From Bacteroidales bacterium (GTDB taxonomy: Bacteria; Bacteroidota; Bacteroidia; Bacteroidales; GCA-2748055): a stretch of 64,000 nt of DNA. The DNA is taken from positions 16,390 to 80,389 of the forward strand of contig JAIOZM010000006.1 of assembly GCA_021740585.1 (NCBI GenBank), in the 5' to 3' direction. Numbering within the stretch: the stretch's first letter is position 1; each line of letters opens with the position of its first letter. The notes under the pieces are model-generated. The model saw nothing but the letters and a program-made list of their open reading frames with translations. It ran no database searches and was not told the DNA's origin. This document shows, one piece after another, positions 28,442-36,417 of the stretch. Made by a program: the position numbers and the translations under genes.

Positions 28442-29017
28442 GTGAATTCGTTTTCTGAAAAAGAAATAATTGATGGTATAAGGCGCCGGGATAACAGGGT
28501 GTTAAGCTATGTATATAAGAGTCATTATTCGGCTATTCTAAATCTTGTTTTAACGAATAGCGGTTCAGAAGATGATGCTAAAGATATATTTCAGGAAACC
28601 CTTATTGTGGTATTTAAAAATATTCGGGAAAAAGCCGATTTTAATCTCTCCAGTGGTTTCCAAACCTATATGTATTCTATCGCCAGATTGCTCTGGTTGA
28701 AAACCATAAGAAACAGAAAAGAAGATCAAAAGAGACTTAATGAGAGTCATCCATACATCGATTTTGAACCACCAAAACCATTCAATGATCAGGATATCCG
28801 TTATTCGCTTTACCAGCGGGCTTATAGAACAATACCGGAAGATTGTCAGGAAATACTCAGATTAACAGTGGATGGTGTTTCTCAAAAAGATATTGCGGAG
28901 AAATTAGGATTTCGAAGCGAGAATTATATTAAAAAGAGAAAGCATTTCTGTAAACAATATCTTATCGATAAGATTAAGGAAGATCCTGAATTTGAGAATC
29001 GAAATGATACTATGTAG
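28442..29017 (+). CDS. ECF-type RNA polymerase sigma factor of the CHAT locus
   Basis: This protein of about 191 residues is a sigma-70 group 4 factor. Region 2 spans about 35-95 (SGSEDDAKDIFQETLIVVFKNIRE, with GFQTYMYSIARLLWLKTIRNRK) and region 4 about 125-180 (TIPEDCQEILRLTVDGVSQKDIAEKLGFRSENYIKKRKHFCKQYLIDKIK). GTG 28442 (VNSFSEKEIIDGIRR) was chosen because it aligns with the family start and follows a -7-like box; a TTG at 28409 would add 11 residues. It converges with the large CHAT gene. The TM-TPR protein at 32500 resembles the anti-sigma partners often seen with such factors, so the locus may be one regulatory unit, which is inferred. Confidence 0.82.
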   Translation: MNSFSEKEIIDGIRRRDNRVLSYVYKSHYSAILNLVLTNSGSEDDAKDIFQETLIVVFKNIREKADFNLSSGFQTYMYSIARLLWLKTIRNRKEDQKRLNESHPYIDFEPPKPFNDQDIRYSLYQRAYRTIPEDCQEILRLTVDGVSQKDIAEKLGFRSENYIKKRKHFCKQYLIDKIKEDPEFENRNDTM

Positions 29018-29066
29018 CCTCCTGCAGATACGTTTTACTTATTTCAAAAAAACCTCTGCTGCTAAT

Positions 29067-31907
29067 TCAATCTTTTTTATTTTTCAAGGACTCTTCTTCC
29101 TCCTGTTTGCGGTATCTGAGAAAAAACAATAATAATATCGGGAAGGGAATCATTAATATGCCGAAATTCAAAATATGAGTTTTTATCTCAGAGGGGTAAA
29201 CGGGATCGGTTTCGCCTATAATAACAAAGCTTGACCAGAAAAAGGGATTGGACTTAAGCTGATCAGCGACGGAAAGAAAATCGAGTTTTGAACGGCGTAA
29301 AGCTTCTCCCTTGGAAAAACCCTTTCCCAGGTAATAGTAAAATCTTTCCATCAAATCAACAGTAGAATTGTCAGCCACTTCCCAAAGTGTCATTAAAATA
29401 CTCGGGCAACCTGCATAGGTGAAGGCACGTGCCAGACTTTGAAACCCCTCACCTTCCTTCAGATTTCCAAAACCACTGCTGCAAGAGCTTAAAACAGCCA
29501 GATCTGCATTAATCTGCATATTATAAATTTCATAGGTGTGAAGCAAACCATCGTTTAGTGTATCAACCAATTGAGTAAACGCCAGTTTCGAATATAAAGG
29601 CTTTTCATCATCTAAAATTGTGTGCATGGCCAAATGCAGAATTCTGTAATCGGGAGCCAGTTTCTTAAAAGTCGATTCCGAAGCCTGCATATCCTGATAT
29701 ATATCCACATCCAGAATTTGAGAAATTTTGTTTACTTCTTCCTTAACTCCCGGAATACGAATTAGTTTTTTAACATCAGATTGCCTTAAAAGCTGGAAAC
29801 CTGCATTTTGACTGCTTAAATTTGAATAAGAAGGAGCAAAGGCCAGAATATTTTTCAATGACTTTTTAGTCTCTTTTGCCTTCATGAAGTGAATCGTGGA
29901 ACTATAAGAACTGCTAAAGCCATTTTCCTTTAATAAATAGGGGAGACGGTAATAATCTACTTTATCAGGATTCACTTTTTCCGATAAAAGTGCTTCAAAA
30001 GGAATGTAGGATATTTCCTGATCCGGGATAACGATTACATTTTTATCTTTTAACTCTTCTTTAATGGGAGCAATTAGTGTGGAATAAAGATCATGTCCCA
30101 ATCGGGTGTAATTCCTGAAGGTCTGACCCACATCATGACTAAAACTCTGGGTAGTGATTACATTATAAAATTCCATGCAGTCTTTTCTGAAGCTCGAGTC
30201 AACCACTTGTTGATATAACTTCTTGGTTTTCGGACTAATTACATAGGTAAATAGGATGCTGTCTTTCATTGAATACTCCAGAATAACATCATTTTTTCCC
30301 AGGCTTTCGGCAGTCTCCCTAATGCTTATTACCTCTTCATTATATTTCAGATTATAATAATCAGGATAATTTTCTTCAAAGAATTTAATCAGATCATCGT
30401 ACTCAATACTCACATTAAACAATGACTTTTGCCAGTTGTTGATTTTTGTATCATCGGGGATTTCCAATTGCTCCTCTCCATGAATTAACTCCTTATAGGT
30501 CGAAATTTTCTGATTCAGATCAGCCTCCCTCTCCAATAACTCCTTGGGAATTCCTCCAAAATCCATAGCACTTTGAGTCCTCAAATTTGCTAAAAGATTA
30601 AAACCTTTCGCCCTTTCATTAAACTCAAATGCTTCATCAATATACTTTTCATCTTTAGTTATGGAATATAACTCCCCGGCCAGCATTTGTCCCATTTTAT
30701 ATTTATCAGCATCCTCCCCGCCAACAATATACTCTGCACTTTGATTGTCGTATTGCCACCTCAAATTATCAAGTACTTTTGTTAAGTAAAAGCTGTGCTT
30801 ATAAGCATCATTGAGATCACGCAGATCGTTGGTCTTCAGGAAAATAGCATATTTTGATTTTATCAGATATTCCAGGGGTTCAACCAAATATCTAAATTTT
30901 ACAAAATCTTCCTCAGGTATTAATGACTGATCCGTTTCAATAAGACTTAGATCTATATCGATATTTTTTATTATTCTAGATGCAAATTCAATTGAGTTTG
31001 AGTAATTACCTGTTTCATAATACAGCCTACTTAAGATACTGAAAATATCAATAGATAATGGGTGGTCTTCACTAAAAGTATTAAGAATTAAGGTAAGATT
31101 CTTTTTGTAATAAGATAGCGCAGTATGATAATCAAATTTGTAATTGGTATAATAATCTGCATATAAATTGTTTAATATAAGTTTGTTAGTAAGTTTAAAA
31201 GATTCCTTATTAACTTTTTCATCTTCCATTTTACTTAAGTAATACAATACTTTACCCTCGTCTTGAAATTTATTAAAAACTTTATATCCAAGCGAATAAA
31301 AATTGAAATCATCATAACCATATTTAATAAACAGGTTATGAGCCTTTTCCCAATAATAGTTCGAATTGAAGCTATCATTTAATTCAGAATATAGAATACT
31401 TAAACTGATATAGCTTGCGCCAAGAGTAAAATAGTCTACTTTTTCAGCCGATAAAAGAGTTTCCACAGCTTGAAAAAAATATCTTTTAGACCTATCAAAG
31501 TCCTTCATTTTATTATAAATTTCGGCTGTTACACCGTAAAGCGATCCAATTCTTACGTGATTAATATCAATCTGCTTTAAAATTTCTTCTGCTTTTTGAA
31601 TGTGAAATAAGGCATCATCATACTTATTTACATAAATAAATGCAATAGCTAGATTTTGATGATTGGCTGATAGTTTAATTAAATTCTCAGATTGATGAAT
31701 CTGAATTAAGTCAATGGCTTGCTTCAGATTTGAACTTGCCTCATAGTAATAACCTTCCTCTATTAAATGTTTTGATGTACCTGTCAAATGAGAAATGATT
31801 GAATCGAAGTTATTTTGGGATTTCAGATTATTAAAAACAAATAAAAAGCTTAAAAAGAGAATCAGGAGGGGGCGATATGTATTTCGATTTTTGAACATTG
31901 ATTGCAT
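29067..31907 (-). CDS. TPR-CHAT protein: secreted/membrane caspase-like peptidase
   Basis: This protein has about 946 residues: a signal peptide (FKNRNTYRPLLILFLSFLFVFNNLKSQ), a long helical region of TPR-like repeats (about 40-480), a CHAT caspase-like peptidase domain (about 600-895) and a C-terminal TM helix (IPFPILLLFFLRYRK) with a charged tail. The likely catalytic dyad is His762 in ILHLAMHTILDD and Cys809 in LAVLSSCSSGFGNLKEGEGFQSLARAF. The usual family forms are HLATHG and LSACETG, so the surroundings vary but the dyad is kept. The peptidase part is predicted to be outside the cytoplasm. ATG 31907 follows GAGG; ATG 31898 and 31940 are alternatives. It is divergent from the GG-leader peptide. 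Confidence 0.88.
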   Translation of the reverse strand: MQSMFKNRNTYRPLLILFLSFLFVFNNLKSQNNFDSIISHLTGTSKHLIEEGYYYEASSNLKQAIDLIQIHQSENLIKLSANHQNLAIAFIYVNKYDDALFHIQKAEEILKQIDINHVRIGSLYGVTAEIYNKMKDFDRSKRYFFQAVETLLSAEKVDYFTLGASYISLSILYSELNDSFNSNYYWEKAHNLFIKYGYDDFNFYSLGYKVFNKFQDEGKVLYYLSKMEDEKVNKESFKLTNKLILNNLYADYYTNYKFDYHTALSYYKKNLTLILNTFSEDHPLSIDIFSILSRLYYETGNYSNSIEFASRIIKNIDIDLSLIETDQSLIPEEDFVKFRYLVEPLEYLIKSKYAIFLKTNDLRDLNDAYKHSFYLTKVLDNLRWQYDNQSAEYIVGGEDADKYKMGQMLAGELYSITKDEKYIDEAFEFNERAKGFNLLANLRTQSAMDFGGIPKELLEREADLNQKISTYKELIHGEEQLEIPDDTKINNWQKSLFNVSIEYDDLIKFFEENYPDYYNLKYNEEVISIRETAESLGKNDVILEYSMKDSILFTYVISPKTKKLYQQVVDSSFRKDCMEFYNVITTQSFSHDVGQTFRNYTRLGHDLYSTLIAPIKEELKDKNVIVIPDQEISYIPFEALLSEKVNPDKVDYYRLPYLLKENGFSSSYSSTIHFMKAKETKKSLKNILAFAPSYSNLSSQNAGFQLLRQSDVKKLIRIPGVKEEVNKISQILDVDIYQDMQASESTFKKLAPDYRILHLAMHTILDDEKPLYSKLAFTQLVDTLNDGLLHTYEIYNMQINADLAVLSSCSSGFGNLKEGEGFQSLARAFTYAGCPSILMTLWEVADNSTVDLMERFYYYLGKGFSKGEALRRSKLDFLSVADQLKSNPFFWSSFVIIGETDPVYPSEIKTHILNFGILMIPFPILLLFFLRYRKQEEEESLKNKKD

Positions 31908-32094
31908 TGATACCTCAAAAGTGCAAAAACTTTTCATCAAATAAAAAAAAATGTTCCTATTTAAATACCAGTAAATCAGGCATGTACTTAAAAAGATAAA
32001 AATAATTTAAAAATAATTGGATTTTGAGGGTAACGTTTGGGCAATTCTTGGAATTAACTATTGAGAACAAAAATAACCCCAAACAATTTGAATC

Positions 32095-32256
32095 ATGAAA
32101 ACAATTAACTCATTCTTTAACAGAAACACTGCAAAAGCAGGAATCGAAAATTTTTCTAATTTTTCTTTGAACAGTAATGAAATGAATTCCGTAGTTGGTG
32201 GAATTGGACCAATTGAATCAGCATTATTATATTGGATTGATGACGACGAAAAATAG
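32095..32256 (+). CDS. Small double-glycine-leader peptide (53 aa), putative secreted peptide precursor
   Basis: ATG 32095 opens a 53-codon frame beginning MKTINSFFNRNTAKAGIENF. The centre reads SLNSNEMNSVVGG, matching the double-glycine leader pattern (L-x-x-x-E-M-x-x-V-x-GG) of Bacteroidota bacteriocin/natural-product precursors. Cleavage after GG (residues 35-36) would leave a 17-residue acidic peptide, IGPIESALLYWIDDDEK, with no Cys, so disulfide or lanthionine bridges are not expected. No C39 peptidase exporter is in the window. It lies 187 bp from the divergent CHAT gene and just upstream of the TM-TPR protein. It may be a signal peptide or a CHAT substrate; both are inference. Confidence 0.68.
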   Translation: MKTINSFFNRNTAKAGIENFSNFSLNSNEMNSVVGGIGPIESALLYWIDDDEK

Positions 32257-32499
32257 TTTTTTTTCTTAGAAAACATTATTTGATTTTTCTATTTGATTTT
32301 TCTTGAGATAGAAAGATTATAAAACGCGGTAAACCCGAAATGGGATTATTGCAACCGGATTTGACTATAAATACATGGGTACTCCTTGTCATATATGACT
32401 GTAGGAGAGCGTCATGGCAGCATAGATACTTAAATTAAGTGTGTGTTTTTTCGCACTTATTAAAAGAATATATATTATGTTAAATTAAATATTACAGAG
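32257..32499 (+). other. Possible structured RNA / leader between the GG peptide and the TM-TPR gene
   Basis: This 243-bp gap is richer in G and C than the adjoining spacers and shows several hairpins. They are CCC-GAAAT-GGG (about 32333-32343), the palindrome GTCATATATGAC (32388-32399) whose right half can instead pair with GTCAT at 32411-32415, and AAGTGTG/CGCACTT (32437-32458) with a T-rich loop. The two overlapping GTCAT pairings are mutually exclusive. It could be a 3' UTR, an attenuator or a separate small RNA. No known riboswitch class was recognised. Confidence 0.35.
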
Positions 32500-33255
32500 A
32501 TGGACAAAAACAATCACCTTATCTCAAAATACCTGGAGGGGGAGCTTAATCCCGTTCAGACGAGGGATTTTGAGGAAGCTTTAATCCAGGATTATGAGCT
32601 TCAAGAGGAGCTGGATCTCCGCAGAGAAGTGGATGAAGCCCTCGCAGATACAGAAGTTCTCGATTTGAGAGCTCAGTTAAACGAAATACATGAGGAGCTT
32701 AGGCCGCAATTGGTTAAACGCAGCCGACAAGCTTCCAAAAGGGTAGTTCGGTATGCGGTAGCTGCATCACTGGCGGTAATTATCAGTCTGGGTACTTATA
32801 CATTGTTCTTTAAAGCGGTTAATAACAATAAGATTGTTAGCCAGTTTTATAAGCCTTATGATGTTACCCTGGTAAACCGGTCAGCAAATACTGAGCTTTC
32901 TGATAACATTCGGGATGCCTTGTATATGTATGAAAATCATCAGTATAAAGAAGCCATTGGTCTTTTTGAGCAAATTCTCGAAACAAATCCACAAATGATA
33001 GCCTCTCATTTTTATTCAGGGGTTGCCTATATGGAAATCGAAGAATACAATAATGCCGGGATTTCTTTTAATAAGGTACTGAGTCATAACGACAACCTTT
33101 ACATGGAACAGGCAGAATGGTATCTCGGAATGGTTTTTCTTGCTACCAATCAGGAAGAAAAAGCCAGAAATCAGTTTCAAAAAATTAAAAATGAAAACGG
33201 CCATTACAGCAAAGAAGCCGCTAAAATTCTTAGAAAATTGAAAAGAAATAAATAA
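32500..33255 (+). CDS. Anti-sigma-like membrane protein with C-terminal TPR repeats
   Basis: This 251-residue protein has a cytoplasmic head (1-80) beginning MDKNNHLISKYLEGELNPVQTRDFEEALIQDYELQEELDLRREVDEA. That pattern of sequence, rich in acidic helices, is typical of Bacteroidota anti-sigma heads that lack zinc ligands. It is followed by one TM helix (about 86-106, VVRYAVAASLAVIISLGTYTLF) and TPR-like repeats (about 140-245: ALYMYENHQYKEAIGLFEQILETNPQMIASHFYSGVAYMEIEEYNNAGISF). The TPR part should lie in the periplasm, where it could meet the CHAT protein or peptide. The histidine kinase follows 20 bp later. The anti-sigma role is an inference. Confidence 0.75.
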   Translation: MDKNNHLISKYLEGELNPVQTRDFEEALIQDYELQEELDLRREVDEALADTEVLDLRAQLNEIHEELRPQLVKRSRQASKRVVRYAVAASLAVIISLGTYTLFFKAVNNNKIVSQFYKPYDVTLVNRSANTELSDNIRDALYMYENHQYKEAIGLFEQILETNPQMIASHFYSGVAYMEIEEYNNAGISFNKVLSHNDNLYMEQAEWYLGMVFLATNQEEKARNQFQKIKNENGHYSKEAAKILRKLKRNK

Positions 33256-33275
33256 CTATTGGTACAATGTGCTTA

Positions 33276-34139
33276 ATGAGTGAAAATCAGACATATAATG
33301 ATTTGCTGAGCCAGGTTAGCGATTTGCAAAGAAAAGTTGAAGAACTTGAATTGAAATTAAAGACCAATCAGCAAAAGACAGATCTTTTGAAAAGAAGGTT
33401 CCTGTCTAGTGTGTCTCATGAATTGCGCACACCTATGAACGCTATACTCGGGTTCTCAAACCTTATGATTGATAAAAATTTAAGTCATGATAAGCGTGAA
33501 GAGTATATGGATCATATAAATTCCAGTAGTAGTAGTTTATTAAGTATCGTTGACTCAATGATTGATGTGTCTCTCCTTGAGGTTGGCGAAATTTGTGTAA
33601 GGAAAGAATCCGTCAATTTGCATGAAATTTTGCAGCAGGTTTATTACTACTTCAATATTGATAAGCATAAGATGGAAAAAGATAATCTGGCCTTATTACT
33701 TAACCGAAGTGTGAAAAGTGAAAAATTCATGATTTATACAGACGGTTACAGACTTAACCAGATTCTTTCCAGTTTATTACACAACGCTCTGAAATTTACT
33801 ACCAAAGGCCTCATTGAGTTTGGGTATGAGGTTAAGGAGAGTCAGGGCAAAATTGAATTCTTTGTAAAGGATACAGGCAAAGGCGTGCTTTTCGACAAAG
33901 CTCAGTCCATCTTTGAAAAATTTGAAAAGCTTGAAGAAGATTATAGTACCAATGAAGGCGGTTTAGGTCTTGGCTTAACACTCGCAAGAGGATTGGTTAA
34001 ACTATTAGGAGGGGAAATTTGGCTTGAATCTAATGCATTTAAGGGTACAACTTTTCTTTTTACTATCGATTATACACTTGATATGAGTATGTCTGAGCAA
34101 AAACAGACACTAATAAATACGAATGAAGTTATTGTTTAA
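33276..34139 (+). CDS. Soluble sensor histidine kinase (HisKA-HATPase)
   Basis: This protein of about 287 residues has a coiled-coil start (about 8-40, LLSQVSDLQRKVEELELKLK), the H-box SSVSHELRTPMNAILGFSN (phospho-accepting His48), N-box LSSLLHNALKFT, and G-boxes VKDTGKGV and GGLGLGLTLARGLVKLLGGEIWLES. It has no TM segment, PAS or receiver domain, so the coiled coil must receive the signal or bind a partner. ATG 33276 (MSENQTYND) is used; ATG 33267 would add three residues. It is probably cotranscribed with the TM-TPR gene 20 bp upstream. No cognate response regulator is adjacent. Confidence 0.85.
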   Translation: MSENQTYNDLLSQVSDLQRKVEELELKLKTNQQKTDLLKRRFLSSVSHELRTPMNAILGFSNLMIDKNLSHDKREEYMDHINSSSSSLLSIVDSMIDVSLLEVGEICVRKESVNLHEILQQVYYYFNIDKHKMEKDNLALLLNRSVKSEKFMIYTDGYRLNQILSSLLHNALKFTTKGLIEFGYEVKESQGKIEFFVKDTGKGVLFDKAQSIFEKFEKLEEDYSTNEGGLGLGLTLARGLVKLLGGEIWLESNAFKGTTFLFTIDYTLDMSMSEQKQTLINTNEVIV

Positions 34140-34184
34140 GGAGATAGGTTTAAATCAGTTCTTTAAAAATATTTGAGATTATAA

Positions 34185-34218
34185 AGATGAAAGAATTAAG
34201 GGGTTAGTTCTTTCATCT
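34185..34218 (+). terminator. Hairpin after the histidine kinase gene, possible transcription end
   Basis: AGATGAAAGAA (34185-34195) and its exact complement TTCTTTCATCT (34208-34218) form an 11-bp stem with a 12-nt loop, 46 bp beyond the kinase stop. The T-run behind it is lacking, so termination efficiency is uncertain. Confidence 0.45.
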
Positions 34219-34291
34219 GAAAAATCAAAGTTTAAATATTCAAATTGTTTGGTTCTTTGTTCTTAAGCGTTCTTTAAAAAAAATAGTAGTC

Positions 34292-34329
34292 AAAAAAAAA
34301 CCGTCGTTCAGAATTAATCTGACTAACGG
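34292..34329 (-). terminator. Rho-independent terminator of the DUF3127 gene
   Basis: Read on the minus strand, CCGT-TAG-TCAGA pairs with TCTGA-ACG-ACGG across a TTAAT loop, followed by nine T. The outer and inner stems flank a small internal loop. It lies 87 bp beyond the DUF3127 stop. Confidence 0.7.
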
Positions 34330-34415
34330 CTTCTAAAGTGTTCAAAATGTGTTGGTTATTTTTGTTCTCAAACTTAATAAATAAACACAAAAACGTTCTT
34401 AAAATTATTGAAATA

Positions 34416-34814
34416 TCAGAATGGTAAATCCTCGAATTCCTGATCAGATGAAGAAAAGTCTTCCTCATCCGGCATGGGAACATCGTCCTGAGGTGAAGAA
34501 ACTATGTTATCGGAATTCCCCGATACCATCTTCTCAATCCTCCAGGCTTCAAGGTTAGTAAAATAGCTAATATTCCCATCCTTTTCCCATTTTCTTCCGC
34601 GAAGATTAAAGCTTACTTTAATGCTGTCGCCCAGGGTGAAAGGATCTAATACCGAGCATTTATCCTGTGTAAGTTGAAATTTTATATAGTCAATAAATTC
34701 AAAACCACCAGAATTTTCCATCTTTTCTATCACAAATTCTCGTTTTTTAAATTTGGCACTTATTTCAACCACATTACTTTTCTCAATTAATTTTCCTGAT
34801 ATTTCAAAACTCAT
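34416..34814 (-). CDS. DUF3127 domain-containing protein
   Basis: This 132-residue protein starts MSFEISGKLIEKSNVVEISAKFKKREFVIE and continues IKFQLTQDKCSVLDPFTLGDSIKVSFNLRGRKWEKDGNISYFTNLEAWRIEK, with a disordered acidic tail (DDVPMPDEEDFSSSDQEFEDLPF). The N-terminal 95 residues match DUF3127, an OB-fold-like family in Bacteroidota. The acidic tail ending in DLPF resembles the protein-docking tails of single-stranded DNA-binding proteins (DDLPF type). A DNA-binding or replication-linked role is therefore suggested but unproven. It is a single gene, with a terminator behind it. Confidence 0.8.
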   Translation of the reverse strand: MSFEISGKLIEKSNVVEISAKFKKREFVIEKMENSGGFEFIDYIKFQLTQDKCSVLDPFTLGDSIKVSFNLRGRKWEKDGNISYFTNLEAWRIEKMVSGNSDNIVSSPQDDVPMPDEEDFSSSDQEFEDLPF

Positions 34815-34862
34815 ATTTATAATTTTTTGTTGAATTTCCTTTTAACAAATTATCCTCGACAG

Positions 34863-34892
34863 AAAAAGCTTAGAGTTATCTCTAAGCTTTTT
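34863..34892 (-). terminator. Bidirectional terminator-like hairpin after the FKBP gene
   Basis: AAGCTTAGAG (34866-34875), a TTAT loop and CTCTAAGCTT (34880-34889) form a perfect 10-bp stem, extended by AAA/TTT on the outside. On the minus strand a run of five T follows. It lies 61 bp beyond the FKBP stop. Confidence 0.7.
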
Positions 34893-34952
34893 TACTTTAT
34901 ATAAAAAACGACTAAAAAACTGCGTCTCTTATAAGACTTTTTTCATTTTTTT

Positions 34953-35696
34953 TTATTTATCCTTTACGTCGATTAATTCTACTTCAAAAATAAGTGTTGA
35001 ATTTGCCTTTATTACTTCGCTTCTTTGTCTGTCGCCATAAGCCAGTTCACTAGGAATATATAGTTTCCATTTGCTGCCTTCTTTCATCATTTGTAAAGCT
35101 TCTGTCCAACCGGCAATTACTCCACCCACCTGGAATGTAGCTGTTTCACCTCTGTCAACAGAGCTATCGAATACAGTGCCGTCAATTAAAGTTCCATGAT
35201 AATGAACTTCAACATTATCAGTAGATGTTGGAGTAGCTCCGGTACCTTCTTCAAGAACTTCGTACTGCAATCCGGTTTCCGTTACAATAACTTCCGGTCT
35301 GTTTTTATTTTCTTCTAAAAATGCACGACCTTCATCCAGAGTTTTTAGTGCATCTTCCTGTCCTTTCATTTGCATAGCTTGTTGTTTTGCCATAACAAAT
35401 TGTTGAACATGCATCTGAGCATCTGATCTTGTCATTACATTTTCACTGTTAGCTAATCCTTCTTTTATACCATTAATAAAGCTTTCTTCAGAAAACTCTT
35501 CATCAATTTCATTTTGAACGGCAAATTCCATGATGGAGTATCCCATGTCAATCCCAACACTAAATGCAAATGTGTCAACATCTGTCTTTAAAGCCGAACT
35601 ACCAAACTGTGCATTCAAGGGTAAGAAAGATCCCAGTACATAACCTCCAACCAACATTACAATGCCAATAATTATTAAAAGTGCTTCTTTTTTCAT
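34953..35696 (-). CDS. FKBP-type peptidyl-prolyl cis-trans isomerase, membrane-anchored
   Basis: This 247-residue periplasmic foldase has an N-terminal signal anchor (about 4-26, ALLIIIGIVMLVGGYVLGSFLPL), then an FKBP_N dimerisation region (about 38-130: DTFAFSVGIDMGYSIMEFAVQ...FINGIKEGLAN). The FKBP catalytic domain (about 140-245) includes VEVHYHGTLIDGTVFDSSVDRGETATFQVGGVIAGWTEALQMMKEGSKWKLYIPSELAYGD and NSTLIFEVELIDV. The order matches FkpA/Mip proteins. It assists folding of envelope proteins. It has its own terminator. Confidence 0.93.
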   Translation of the reverse strand: MKKEALLIIIGIVMLVGGYVLGSFLPLNAQFGSSALKTDVDTFAFSVGIDMGYSIMEFAVQNEIDEEFSEESFINGIKEGLANSENVMTRSDAQMHVQQFVMAKQQAMQMKGQEDALKTLDEGRAFLEENKNRPEVIVTETGLQYEVLEEGTGATPTSTDNVEVHYHGTLIDGTVFDSSVDRGETATFQVGGVIAGWTEALQMMKEGSKWKLYIPSELAYGDRQRSEVIKANSTLIFEVELIDVKDK

Positions 35697-35760
35697 TTTT
35701 TTTTGTTTTTGTTAAATAATTTGAGCGCGAATTTACAATATATAATTAAAAGGAAAAAAA

Positions 35761-36417
35761 TTATTTACTTGCCCTCATAATTTCTCTTTTACCCTTTGGG
35801 CCCGGAATCAACTCTATTTTAAATCCTGCAGATTTCAAAGCTCTCTTAACCGTTCCTTTCACAGAATAGCTTAGAAGAAATCCACCCTGATTTAAACAAC
35901 GGAATAATTTGGTGAAAATTTCCTCTGTCCATAAATCAGGTTGAACCTTAGGTGAAAAAGCGTCAAAATAAATCAGATCAAAATGCAATGGACTCTCAAA
36001 ATTAAGCAAGTCTGCTTTAGCCTTGTAAAGATCGAAATATTCTTCCATCTCATTCCATTCTTCCCATTTGCTCTTATGTAAATCAGAAAAATTAACCCTG
36101 TCATCGATTAATTCCAGATTATGATAATTCAAAGACTCCCATTCCTCTTGATCGAGTGGATATTTTTCAATAGTATAATAATAGGTCTTCCTTTTATTCC
36201 TAGTGGCAAAATTCCAAGTAAGCAGAGCATTCAATCCGGTTCCAAATCCGATTTCCAATACATGAACCGGACTAATATTTGTGTGTTTATATCCGGATTC
36301 AATAAAGATGTGAAGCGATTCTGCAAAAGCTCCAAAGTGAGAATGATAGCTCTCCCCAATCTCTTCAGCAAAAATGCTGGACGATCCATCATCAGTAATA
36401 ATGTGTTTCCTTTTCAT
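35761..36417 (-). CDS. mnmD: tRNA (mnm5s2U34)-methyltransferase, MnmD type
   Basis: This 218-residue stand-alone counterpart of the N-terminal half of MnmC has the SAM-binding motif VLEIGFGTGLNALLTW (about 56-71), acidic motif FDLIYFDAFSPKVQPDLWTEEIF (about 150-172) and the C-terminal GGFLLSYSVKGTVKRALKSAGFKIELIPGPKGKREIMRA. It performs the last methylation in forming mnm5s2U at the tRNA wobble base. No MnmC oxidase part is fused or adjacent. ATG 36417 (MKRKHIITDDGSSS) was preferred over 36471 because the family start aligns there. Confidence 0.87.
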   Translation of the reverse strand: MKRKHIITDDGSSSIFAEEIGESYHSHFGAFAESLHIFIESGYKHTNISPVHVLEIGFGTGLNALLTWNFATRNKRKTYYYTIEKYPLDQEEWESLNYHNLELIDDRVNFSDLHKSKWEEWNEMEEYFDLYKAKADLLNFESPLHFDLIYFDAFSPKVQPDLWTEEIFTKLFRCLNQGGFLLSYSVKGTVKRALKSAGFKIELIPGPKGKREIMRASK

